Assembly (NCBI GenBank): GCA_937958995.1
Contig: CALGAP010000009.1
Span: 62,001 to 126,000, forward strand
Length of the DNA: 64,000 nt
Reading direction: 5' to 3'
Source of the DNA: an uncultured Chitinophagaceae bacterium
GTDB taxonomy: Bacteria > Bacteroidota > Bacteroidia > Chitinophagales > Chitinophagaceae
In this document: piece by piece, positions 51,103-58,560 of the stretch
Position numbering within the stretch: the stretch's first letter is position 1
How the letters are laid out: each line of letters opens with the position of its first letter
Program-made: the position numbers and the translations under genes
Notes under the pieces: generated by a model
What the model was told of the DNA's origin: nothing
Database searches by the model: none
Seen by the model: only the letters and a program-made list of their open reading frames with translations

Positions 51103-53127
51103 ATGATGCAGAAGATTTCATTTGTATTGCTTACACTTTTATTATCCTTTAGCCTGTGTATAGCCCAGCCCGACAGGTGGCAGCAACGCGTGAAGTACAC
51201 GATGGACATTAACGTGGACGTGAACACCAATCGCTTTACAGGCAAACAAAAACTGGAGTACACCAACAATTCTCCCGACACACTCAAAAGAGTTTTTTAC
51301 CATTTATACTGGAACGCATTTCAGCCCAACAGCATGATGGATGTGCGTAGCCGCGAACTGGGAAAAATTCGCCTGGGTGGTTCCCCGGAATGGGACCGCC
51401 GCGTGCGCGACCGCATACAAAACCTGAAACCCGATGAGATCGGTTACCAGAAAATCAATACGCTGAAAATGGATGGAGTACCGCAACAGTTTGTGGTGCA
51501 CGAAACCATACTGGAAGTAAAGCTTAGCAAACCCATACCGCCCAAAAGCAAAGTGGTGTTTGATATGGACTTCGAGGCACAAATACCATTGCAGGTTCGT
51601 CGTGCAGGCCGCGATAACCCGCAAACCGGCGTGCGCTACAGCATGAGCCAATGGTATCCCAAGATATGCGAGTATGATTATGAAGGCTGGCATCCAACGC
51701 CTTATGTTGCCCGCGAATTTTATGGCGTGTGGGGTGATTTTGAAGTAAAGATTACCATCGATAAAAATTATGTGCTCGGTGGAACCGGTTATTTGCAAAA
51801 TGCCAATACAATCGGTTATGGATATGAAACGCCCGGCACCAGGGTGAACAGACCCGCCGGCGATAAACTCACCTGGCATTTTGTGGCACCCAACGTACAC
51901 GATTTTGTATGGGCCGCCGATCCTGAGTTTGCACACATTACAAGGCAAATCCAGAATGGTCCCACCATTCATGTGCTATACAACAGGGATACAAAGCAGC
52001 TCAGGAACAATTTTGATAGCATGAACGAAGCGGCCAAACGCCGTTTCGACAACAGCCTGGACAAATACATTGAAAGCATCGACAACCAATGGAAGCAAAT
52101 AGCCGATGCGGCGGTGATTGTGTTGCCATTTATTGAAAAAAGATTTGGCGAATATCCTTACAAACAATATTCATTTATTCATGGTGGTGATGGCGGTATG
52201 GAGTATCCTATGGCCACATTGATCTCCGGGCCAAGTATTGGCACTGCTTTTCACGAATGGATGCACACCTGGTACCAGATGCTGCTCGGTACCAACGAAT
52301 CGCTGTATGCGTGGATGGATGAAGGGTTTACCGAATTTGCCACCGACCTCGTGTCGGCCTATTACCGCGCTGTGACCGGTAATCCTGCACTTCAGGGCGA
52401 AACAGGCACCGGTCCGCGCAAGAAGGTGCTGGTTGATTCTCTCACTGGTACGCCTTCAGTGCTGCAGCCTTTCAAAGTGCATGAAAACGCATACGAATCA
52501 TATTTCAACCTGGCACGCAGCCGTTATGAAGAGCCGATGACAACTCATGCCGATCATTTTGAAACCAACTTCGCCTATAGCCAGGCTGCCTATGCCAAGG
52601 GCGCTGTGTTTATGGCGCAGCTGGGTTATGTAGTGGGAGAGGAAGTGCGCGATAAAATTTTGCTGGAGTACTACAGGAAATGGCGCTTCAAACACCCCAA
52701 TGTAAATGATTTTATGCGCATTGCCGAGGACGTGAGTGGTATGAAACTGGATTGGTACCGCGAGTACTTTGTAAACACTACCAAGGTGATTGATTATGGT
52801 ATAGACAGCATTTGGGAAGAAAGCGGCAAGACCAAAATCCGCTTAAGGCGAATTGGCCAGATGCCCATGCCCATCGACGTATTGCTGGAGTTTAAAGACG
52901 GCAGCAAACAGATTGCGTACATACCCATGTACCTGATGTTTGGTGAAAAGCCCATCGAAGAACCATCGGTGCCGCGCAAGACTTACGAGTCGTGGAAATG
53001 GACGCATCCGACATATACCTTTGAAATTGACAGAAAAGCAACTGACCTGAAAATTATCACCATCGATCCATCGCACCGGATGGCGGATATAGAGAGAAAA
53101 AATAACCGGATAGAACTTCCCTGGTAA
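51103..53127 (+). CDS. Secreted M1 family metallopeptidase
   Basis: The 674-residue product has a signal peptide (ISFVLLTLLLSFSLCIAQ). The zinc site is HEWMH at 384-388 with the third ligand Glu407 after 18 residues (DEGFTE). GDGGMEYPMATLISG just before replaces the GAMEN exopeptidase motif of classical M1 aminopeptidases. The N-terminal beta domain (QRVKYTMDINVDVNTNRFTG) and a C-terminal helical part are both present. It is expected to be a periplasmic or secreted aminopeptidase. A strong terminator follows the stop by 7 nt. Confidence 0.92.
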   Translation: MMQKISFVLLTLLLSFSLCIAQPDRWQQRVKYTMDINVDVNTNRFTGKQKLEYTNNSPDTLKRVFYHLYWNAFQPNSMMDVRSRELGKIRLGGSPEWDRRVRDRIQNLKPDEIGYQKINTLKMDGVPQQFVVHETILEVKLSKPIPPKSKVVFDMDFEAQIPLQVRRAGRDNPQTGVRYSMSQWYPKICEYDYEGWHPTPYVAREFYGVWGDFEVKITIDKNYVLGGTGYLQNANTIGYGYETPGTRVNRPAGDKLTWHFVAPNVHDFVWAADPEFAHITRQIQNGPTIHVLYNRDTKQLRNNFDSMNEAAKRRFDNSLDKYIESIDNQWKQIADAAVIVLPFIEKRFGEYPYKQYSFIHGGDGGMEYPMATLISGPSIGTAFHEWMHTWYQMLLGTNESLYAWMDEGFTEFATDLVSAYYRAVTGNPALQGETGTGPRKKVLVDSLTGTPSVLQPFKVHENAYESYFNLARSRYEEPMTTHADHFETNFAYSQAAYAKGAVFMAQLGYVVGEEVRDKILLEYYRKWRFKHPNVNDFMRIAEDVSGMKLDWYREYFVNTTKVIDYGIDSIWEESGKTKIRLRRIGQMPMPIDVLLEFKDGSKQIAYIPMYLMFGEKPIEEPSVPRKTYESWKWTHPTYTFEIDRKATDLKIITIDPSHRMADIERKNNRIELPW

Positions 53128-53134
53128 ATAACAG

Positions 53135-53158
53135 AAAGCCGCTCACTGAGCGGCTTTT
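53135..53158 (+). terminator. Intrinsic terminator of the M1 peptidase gene
   Basis: AAAGCCGCTCA (53135-53145) and TGAGCGGCTTT (53147-53157) are exact complements with a tight loop, followed by TTG. Confidence 0.85.
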
Positions 53159-53300
53159 GTTTGAGATAAGGTCACTGGTTAATGATTCTGTTTTTCATGT
53201 TGCTGAAACGAGGTAAATAAGTTTGGACAAGGTTCAATGGTGCCTGGCATCTGAGGTAACAACACGATTTCCAAATTTACCGCAGGGCTAAACGGAAGGC

Positions 53301-53323
53301 AATACTACTTTGTGGTAGTTTTG
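53301..53323. promoter_or_regulatory. Palindromic element, copy 1 (behind the response-regulator gene)
   Basis: The 23 bases differ from 54035-54057 at one position (TACTAC versus TACCAC). The core CTACTTTGTGGTAG is a near-perfect palindrome. It lies 31 nt beyond the 3' end of the response-regulator gene. Confidence 0.65.
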
Positions 53324-53353
53324 TTTGAAGGGTTAAAGCGAAAAAAGATACGA

Positions 53354-54001
53354 TCAGCGACCGAAAAACTTATTGATAGCCTCTACGCGATTGTTGACGT
53401 GCAGCTTTTCGTAAATATGATATACATGTTTTCGTACGGTCTCCTGGCTGATAAATAACTGTGCGGCAATTTCTTTGTACAATAATCCCTTTGCCAGCAG
53501 TTCCAGTATTTCCTTTTCCCTGTTCGATAAAACGTTCAGCGCTGTACTCTCAGCAACATCGGGAGTGGCTGGTTTATTTTGGAAAGCAGCCACCACCTTA
53601 CGTGCAATCTGGCTGCTCATGGGCGCGCCACCATCCATTAGTTCGCTGATGGCTTCGAGCAATTTATGCGGAGCTGTCTTTTTTAGGATATAACCGCTGG
53701 CGCCGGCGCTCAATGCTTCGAAAATCTTCTCATCGTCTTCATACACAGTACACATCATAAACAGTATCTCGGGGTGATCGGCTTTCAGCTGGCGTACGCA
53801 GTCGATACCATTCTCACCTTCTCCCAGGTTAATGTCCATCAATACTACGTTGGGTTTCAGGATAGGGATCTGAGCCAGTGCCTCCTCTGCGGAACCAAAA
53901 CTCCCCAATAACCTGTATCCGTCTGCCATCGTCACTATCTGCTCCAGGGCGGAGCGAATATCCTTGGTATCGTCTACGATACAAATTTTAATATCATTCA
54001 T
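53354..54001 (-). CDS. NarL/LuxR-type response regulator
   Basis: The 215-residue product from the ATG at 54001 has a receiver domain: acidic pair Asp10/Asp11, phospho-acceptor Asp56 in VVLMDINLGEG, and Lys in GYILKKTAPHKLLEAI. The LuxR helix-turn-helix follows (LSNREKEILELLAKGLLYKE, then IAAQLFISQETVRKHVYHIY and EKLHVNNRVEAINKF). It should bind DNA as a phosphorylated dimer. No histidine kinase gene is nearby, so it is an orphan regulator. Nearly identical palindromic elements lie 35 nt upstream of the start and 31 nt behind the stop; autoregulation is my inference. Confidence 0.93.
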   Translation of the reverse strand: MNDIKICIVDDTKDIRSALEQIVTMADGYRLLGSFGSAEEALAQIPILKPNVVLMDINLGEGENGIDCVRQLKADHPEILFMMCTVYEDDEKIFEALSAGASGYILKKTAPHKLLEAISELMDGGAPMSSQIARKVVAAFQNKPATPDVAESTALNVLSNREKEILELLAKGLLYKEIAAQLFISQETVRKHVYHIYEKLHVNNRVEAINKFFGR

Positions 54002-54034
54002 AGGGTCAAAGTTCAGGTTTTTGGGGAAAATGGA

Positions 54035-54057
54035 AATACCACTTTGTGGTAGTTTTG
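54035..54057. promoter_or_regulatory. Palindromic element, copy 2 (upstream of the response-regulator gene)
   Basis: AATACCACTTTGTGGTAG and TTTTG: TACCAC and GTGGTA form a perfect palindrome around TTT. Copy 1 is at 53301-53323 in the same orientation. It lies 34-56 nt upstream of the ATG at 54001, where an operator would be expected. Confidence 0.7.
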
Positions 54058-54073
54058 GCACTTCAGGGGGAAA

Positions 54074-54724
54074 TCAGGCAGGCACAAACAGGATGTATTT
54101 CTCCTTAAAATATTCTTCCCGGAAAATATTATAAACCTCCTCTACGCGCGGACGAAGACCACTGGCTGAAATTTCCTCTGCCAGGTCGCCGCCTTTGAGG
54201 CAGATCAAACCGGGCGCTTGTTCCGCAGTGGCAGCATTTTTCTTTTTTAAGAGTGGTTTTGACCAGCTCCATAGTTCTTTCAGTGGCGCCACGGCGCGGG
54301 AAACAACATAATCAAATTTTTTTCCAGAAAGGTTTTCAAATCGGCTGTTGATAGCTGTTATATTCTTCAACCCCAGCGCTTGTGATACTTCTTGTACCAC
54401 GCGGATTTTTTTCCCAATACTATCTACGAGGGTAAAATGAACTTCGGGAAAAAATATGGCGAGAGGAATGCCGGGAAATCCACCACCCGTTCCCAGGTCG
54501 GCCACTTCTGTGCCAGCGGCAAATTCAAAAACGGCGGCAATGCTGAGAGAATGAAGCACATGCTTTTCGTACAGACTGTCCATATCCTTGCGGCTGATCA
54601 CATTGATCTTGCTGTTCCAGTCGCGATACAATTCGTCCAGCATGGCGAATTGTTGCAGTTGTGTATCCGTAAAATCGCCGAAGTATTTGGTGATCAGTTC
54701 CAGTTTTTCCGGGGCCTTCTCCAT
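54074..54724 (-). CDS. rsmG: 16S rRNA (guanine(527)-N7)-methyltransferase RsmG
   Basis: The 216-residue product from the ATG at 54724 has ELITKYFGDFTDTQLQQFAML, INVISRKDMDSLYEKHVLHS, the SAM loop VADLGTGGGFPGIPLAIFFP and VSRAVAPLKELWSWSKPLL, all RsmG signatures. It makes m7G527 of 16S rRNA. It begins inside the 3' end of the upstream glycosyltransferase gene (overlap 54694-54724), which suggests translational coupling. The following response-regulator gene has its own upstream site. Confidence 0.94.
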   Translation of the reverse strand: MEKAPEKLELITKYFGDFTDTQLQQFAMLDELYRDWNSKINVISRKDMDSLYEKHVLHSLSIAAVFEFAAGTEVADLGTGGGFPGIPLAIFFPEVHFTLVDSIGKKIRVVQEVSQALGLKNITAINSRFENLSGKKFDYVVSRAVAPLKELWSWSKPLLKKKNAATAEQAPGLICLKGGDLAEEISASGLRPRVEEVYNIFREEYFKEKYILFVPA

Positions 54725-55830
54725 ATTGAGGGAGCAAAGATGCAATAATATATGAACATCCAGATATCGAAAAACCAGTACCAGGCAAACAAGTCTTTTT
54801 CGTCGAGCTTCTTCATGGCCTTATAGTACACAATGGCCTGCGTAATAGTCCTGAGCGCGAAAATTCCCAGGCTGATGCGCCAGTCGTAGAAAATGATACT
54901 CACAACCAACAGCGGGTAAAACAAGGTATGCGTGAGCGATTGCATGCCTAGCAGAAACTTGTGCGAGGCTTTATAATATTTGGCAGTGGTATAGTGCCTG
55001 TTTTTTTGTTGCACCCATTCGCTGAAAGACTTCTTCGGCTCCGACAGTGTAAAGGCTTCGGGATCCATTACCACGGCGGTATTGTGTTTATTGGCCACCT
55101 GGTTGATGAACAGGTCATCGTCGCCGCTCAATACGTGATTGATAGAAGAAAAGCCTTTGTTGCGCAGGAACAATCCTTTTTTGTACGACAAATTTCTTCC
55201 CACACCCATATAGGGCATACCGGCCAATGCGAAGGAGAAATACTGCAGCGCGCTGAAGAAAGTTTCAAAGCGGATGAGTTTATTCAGAAAGCCCGGGCGT
55301 TTGTAATAAGCGCCATAACCCAGCACCACTTCAATGCCATCAGTGTAAGCATCCTGCATTTTCCATAACCAGTGTTCCGACGCGGGCATGCAATCGGCAT
55401 CAGTTAGCAAAATGATCTCGTGTTTTGCTTCTTTAATACCTATGGAAAGCGGGTATTTTTTCCCTGGGATGCCTTTGGCTTCCTGTTCCAGGTTTACGAT
55501 CTGCAGCGACTTGAATGTCTTCTTGAATTCTTCCAGCAGGTAGCGGGTTTCGTCCTGGCTGTTATGGTTCACCACGATCACTTCGTGGGTATATGGATAG
55601 GTTTGCACCAGTACGCCGGGCAGGTTTTTGGCCAGGTTAGCAGCTTCGTCGCGTGCGCAGATCACGATACTTACGGGATGTGTTTGTGTTTGCGATCTCT
55701 CGGGTTTTTTATAGCCAGCGGTTTTGCTGAAGAGCAGCCAATAATAAAGGAGTTGTATAAGGGCTACGAGGCAAAAAACATAAAACACCACCTGCCACCA
55801 TTGCATGTACTCCTTCAGAAATTCATCCAT
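54694..55830 (-). CDS. Family 2 glycosyltransferase, membrane-anchored
   Basis: The start at 55830 (MDEFLKEYMQWWQVVFYVFC) is chosen over an ATG at 55872 because it begins right at the first membrane helix (VVFYVFCLVALIQLLYYWLLF). The GT-A domain follows with VSIVICARDEAANLAKNLPG, IILLTDADCMPASEHW (the DxD-type metal site) and GDDDLFINQVANKH. Two or three helices near the C-terminus anchor it again. It probably transfers a sugar at the inner-membrane cytoplasmic face. Its gene overlaps rsmG by 31 nt. The substrate is unknown. Confidence 0.88.
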   Translation of the reverse strand: MDEFLKEYMQWWQVVFYVFCLVALIQLLYYWLLFSKTAGYKKPERSQTQTHPVSIVICARDEAANLAKNLPGVLVQTYPYTHEVIVVNHNSQDETRYLLEEFKKTFKSLQIVNLEQEAKGIPGKKYPLSIGIKEAKHEIILLTDADCMPASEHWLWKMQDAYTDGIEVVLGYGAYYKRPGFLNKLIRFETFFSALQYFSFALAGMPYMGVGRNLSYKKGLFLRNKGFSSINHVLSGDDDLFINQVANKHNTAVVMDPEAFTLSEPKKSFSEWVQQKNRHYTTAKYYKASHKFLLGMQSLTHTLFYPLLVVSIIFYDWRISLGIFALRTITQAIVYYKAMKKLDEKDLFAWYWFFDIWMFIYYCIFAPSIWRRPRKNWN

Positions 55831-55913
55831 ATAGGGTTGTAATTTAAGGGGTCTGGCGTCCAAAACTGCCAATGTGCGAAAATAAGTCTAAAGTCCGAAC
55901 TTCGCGGCCGATC

Positions 55914-57050
55914 ATGCAATTACAATTTTCACTCCAGGGCACCGACAGCCAGTCGAAAGCAAGGGCCGGGTATATAAAGACCGATCACGGCGATATTCCC
56001 ACGCCCATCTTTATGCCCGTAGGCACCGTGGGTAGCGTGAAAGCGGTGACCCAGCGACAGTTGAAAGAGGAAATCGATGCCCCCATTATTTTAGCCAATA
56101 CTTATCACCTGTACCTGCGGCCGGGCATTGAGATTTTGCAAAAAGCGGGCGGACTGCACCGTTTCAAAGGCTGGGATCGCCCCATACTTACAGACAGCGG
56201 CGGCTACCAGGTATTCTCCCTGGCCGGCAGTCGCAAGATTACCGAAGATGGTGTATTGTTTCAGTCGCATATCGACGGTTCGCGGCACTTGTTTACCCCC
56301 GAAAACGTAATGGACATTCAGCGCGCCATCGGCGCCGATATCATGATGGCTTTTGATGAATGCCCGCCATACCCCAGCGACTACGAATACGCGCGCAAGT
56401 CGATGAACCTGACGCACCGCTGGCTGGACAGGTGTATCAAGCGCTTTTCAGAAACGCCCGACAGGTATGGCTATACGCAAAATCTTTTTCCCATAGTACA
56501 GGGCGGCACCTATGCCGATCTGCGCAAAGCCAGTTGTGAATACATCGCCTCCAAAGACGCACCCGGCAATGCCATCGGCGGTCTCAGCGTGGGCGAGCCC
56601 GACGAAATGATGTATGAATTCACCGCCCTCTGTTGCGACAACCTGCCGGCGCACAAACCGCGCTACCTCATGGGTGTGGGCACACCCTGGAATATTCTTG
56701 AGTGCATCGCTCTCGGCGTTGACATGTTCGACTGCGTAATGCCCACGCGCAACGGCCGCAATGCCATGCTCTTCACCACCGAAGGTGTCATCAATATCGA
56801 TAACAAAAAATGGGAAGACGATTTCTCACCCATCGACGACGGCATCGATTGTGTGACGAGCAATCATTACACCAAATCTTACTTACGCCATCTCATAAAA
56901 GCCAGGGAATTGCTGGGCCTTACCATCGCCAGCGTGCACAATCTTGCATTTTACCTATGGCTGGTGCGAGAAGCAAGAAAACACATTTTGGCAGGCGATT
57001 TTCTTTCATGGAAAAATGAACAGGTGGAGATTCTTAAAACAAGACTCTAG
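55914..57050 (+). CDS. tgt: Queuine tRNA-ribosyltransferase with degraded zinc site
   Basis: The 378-residue product from the ATG at 55914 has PTPIFMPVGTVGSVKAVTQ, the nucleophile-side ILTDSGGYQVFSL, PIVQGGTYADLRKASCEYI and GGLSVGEPDEMM with the substrate-binding and catalytic residues, and CVMPTRNGRNAMLF. The structural zinc site of bacterial TGT is C-x-C-x2-C ... H. Here the positions read Ile311, Cys313, Ser316 and His342, so two of three cysteines are replaced while the Cys-to-His spacing of 29 is kept. TGT inserts preQ1 into G34 of four tRNAs. Activity is probably retained, since the catalytic motifs are intact. Confidence 0.92.
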   Translation: MQLQFSLQGTDSQSKARAGYIKTDHGDIPTPIFMPVGTVGSVKAVTQRQLKEEIDAPIILANTYHLYLRPGIEILQKAGGLHRFKGWDRPILTDSGGYQVFSLAGSRKITEDGVLFQSHIDGSRHLFTPENVMDIQRAIGADIMMAFDECPPYPSDYEYARKSMNLTHRWLDRCIKRFSETPDRYGYTQNLFPIVQGGTYADLRKASCEYIASKDAPGNAIGGLSVGEPDEMMYEFTALCCDNLPAHKPRYLMGVGTPWNILECIALGVDMFDCVMPTRNGRNAMLFTTEGVINIDNKKWEDDFSPIDDGIDCVTSNHYTKSYLRHLIKARELLGLTIASVHNLAFYLWLVREARKHILAGDFLSWKNEQVEILKTRL

Positions 57051-57063
57051 CAGGCAGTGGCGT

Positions 57064-57216
57064 GTTGGGTGCCCCCGGCATGCACAACGCCATTGATGTT
57101 TTCCTACAATTATAGAGCCGGGCGATAGTGCAAAGCCGGGCAGGGGAAAAGCCGGGCGATAGAATAAAGCTAACGGAAAACATAGATGGCTTTTGTGCAT
57201 GCCGGGGGCACCCAAC
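57064..57216. repeat. 153-bp inverted-repeat element with internal GCCGGGCGATAG repeats
   Basis: The 24-bp ends (57064-57087 and 57193-57216) are exact reverse complements. The pairing continues imperfectly inward (CCAT/ATGG, ATGTTTTCC 57096-57104 with GGAAAACAT 57175-57183). The centre holds GCCGGGCGATAG at 57117-57128 and 57151-57162 and a third partial copy, GCCGGGCAG. It fills most of the 320-bp gap between tgt and the permease gene. No coding capacity is seen. Confidence 0.85.
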
Positions 57217-57353
57217 CGGGGCTGGTAGAGACTTTTGCAGTTATCAACAATGATTCCATGACAATCGCCAGGTGCATCAATAGTGTTGCCGCGCGTCGCA
57301 CGGAATAGAACCCGCTTCACTGAATATTAGCAATATCACAACCCACGAATCAC

Positions 57354-57361
57354 TACATTTG
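57354..57361 (+). promoter_or_regulatory. -7 promoter element (TACATTTG) of the LptF/G gene
   Basis: TACATTTG matches TAnnTTTG and ends 9 nt before the ATG at 57371. No clear -33. Confidence 0.4.
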
Positions 57362-57370
57362 CCCCATTCT

Positions 57371-58474
57371 ATGATAAAGATTATCGACCGGTATGTATTG
57401 CGGAAAATGTTCTCGACTACCATTTTTATGGTGGTGGTCTTTTCTGTGATTGCCGTGGTGATCGATACGAGCGAGAAGGCGGATGATTTTGTGAAATCCG
57501 GCCTCGACAGTATGACCATCTTGCGGGAGTACTACGTGGGTTTTGTGGCTTTTATTTTCTCGATGATCTTTCCGCTGATGGTTTTTATCGCCGTCATTTT
57601 CTTTACCTCCAAAATGGCCGGCCGCACGGAGATTGTGGCAATACTGGCGGGCGGCGTGCATTTCAACCGCTTCCTGAGGCCGTATTTTATCGGGGCGATC
57701 GTGATGGGCGGATTTTTCTGGGTGGCCACGCAGTATTGGATACCGAGAGCGAATGTGCTGCGCGCCGATTTCCAGGCGAGGTATATTGATTCAAAAAGCA
57801 GTTACGAGCAGAGCCAGTTTGCGAGCCGCAGCCGCAATTATTATATACGCGTCGATACAAACACCTTTGCGGGTTTGCGCGGCTATGATACAGTGACCAA
57901 ATCGGCATCGGATGGATTTTTCCTGGAGCGCCTGAGCGGTACGAAGGTAGTGTACAACCTGCGCGCCGACAACGCAAGATGGGATACGAGTAAAAACAGC
58001 TGGAAACTTTTCAACGTCATCGAACGGAGAATGGATGGCATGATGGAGCAGACGAAAATTATTGGCGACACGATTGTGAAGCTGAATGTGAAGCCGGGCG
58101 ATATTCGTTGGGATAAATATCTGAAAGATAAAATGACCACGCCTCAACTGGAAGCCTATATAAAAGAAGAAGAGGCGAGGGGTTCGGAAGGTTTGAATGA
58201 ATTTAAGGTAGAGCGTTATCGCAGGGATGCCACGCCGGTATCGGTGATCATACTCACGATGATTGGCGCTGTGGTGGCCAGCCGCAAAACACGCGGTGGC
58301 AGTGGTCTGCATCTGGCCGTGGGCATTATTACTGCAGCCATATTTGTGGTGATGGATAAGTTCTCACTCACGTTTTCCACCAAGGGGAATTTTCCGCCTT
58401 TCCTGGCGGCCTGGACACCTAACTTTATATTTACACTGGTGGCCATCTGGCTCTACCGAATCGCCCCGAAATAA
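57371..58474 (+). CDS. LptF/LptG family permease (YjgP/YjgQ)
   Basis: The 367-residue product from the ATG at 57371 begins KIIDRYVLRKMFSTTIFMVV, the first helix of LptF/LptG proteins. Helices 2-3 follow (AFIFSMIFPLMVFIAVIFFT), then a soluble beta-jellyroll (about 105-265, RNYYIRVDTNTFAGLRGYDT), then three C-terminal helices (TPVSVIILTMIGAVVASRKT; LHLAVGIITAAIFVVMDKFS). With LptB and the partner permease it extracts lipopolysaccharide from the inner membrane. The partner gene is not in the window. Confidence 0.92.
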   Translation: MIKIIDRYVLRKMFSTTIFMVVVFSVIAVVIDTSEKADDFVKSGLDSMTILREYYVGFVAFIFSMIFPLMVFIAVIFFTSKMAGRTEIVAILAGGVHFNRFLRPYFIGAIVMGGFFWVATQYWIPRANVLRADFQARYIDSKSSYEQSQFASRSRNYYIRVDTNTFAGLRGYDTVTKSASDGFFLERLSGTKVVYNLRADNARWDTSKNSWKLFNVIERRMDGMMEQTKIIGDTIVKLNVKPGDIRWDKYLKDKMTTPQLEAYIKEEEARGSEGLNEFKVERYRRDATPVSVIILTMIGAVVASRKTRGGSGLHLAVGIITAAIFVVMDKFSLTFSTKGNFPPFLAAWTPNFIFTLVAIWLYRIAPK

Positions 58475-58560
58475 CTGCTAAATGAAAATTTGAGCATTGA
58501 TTATTGAGCATTGAATATTAACTTTAACGCTCTGTAATTTCATCTAATTCAATTCTAAGT

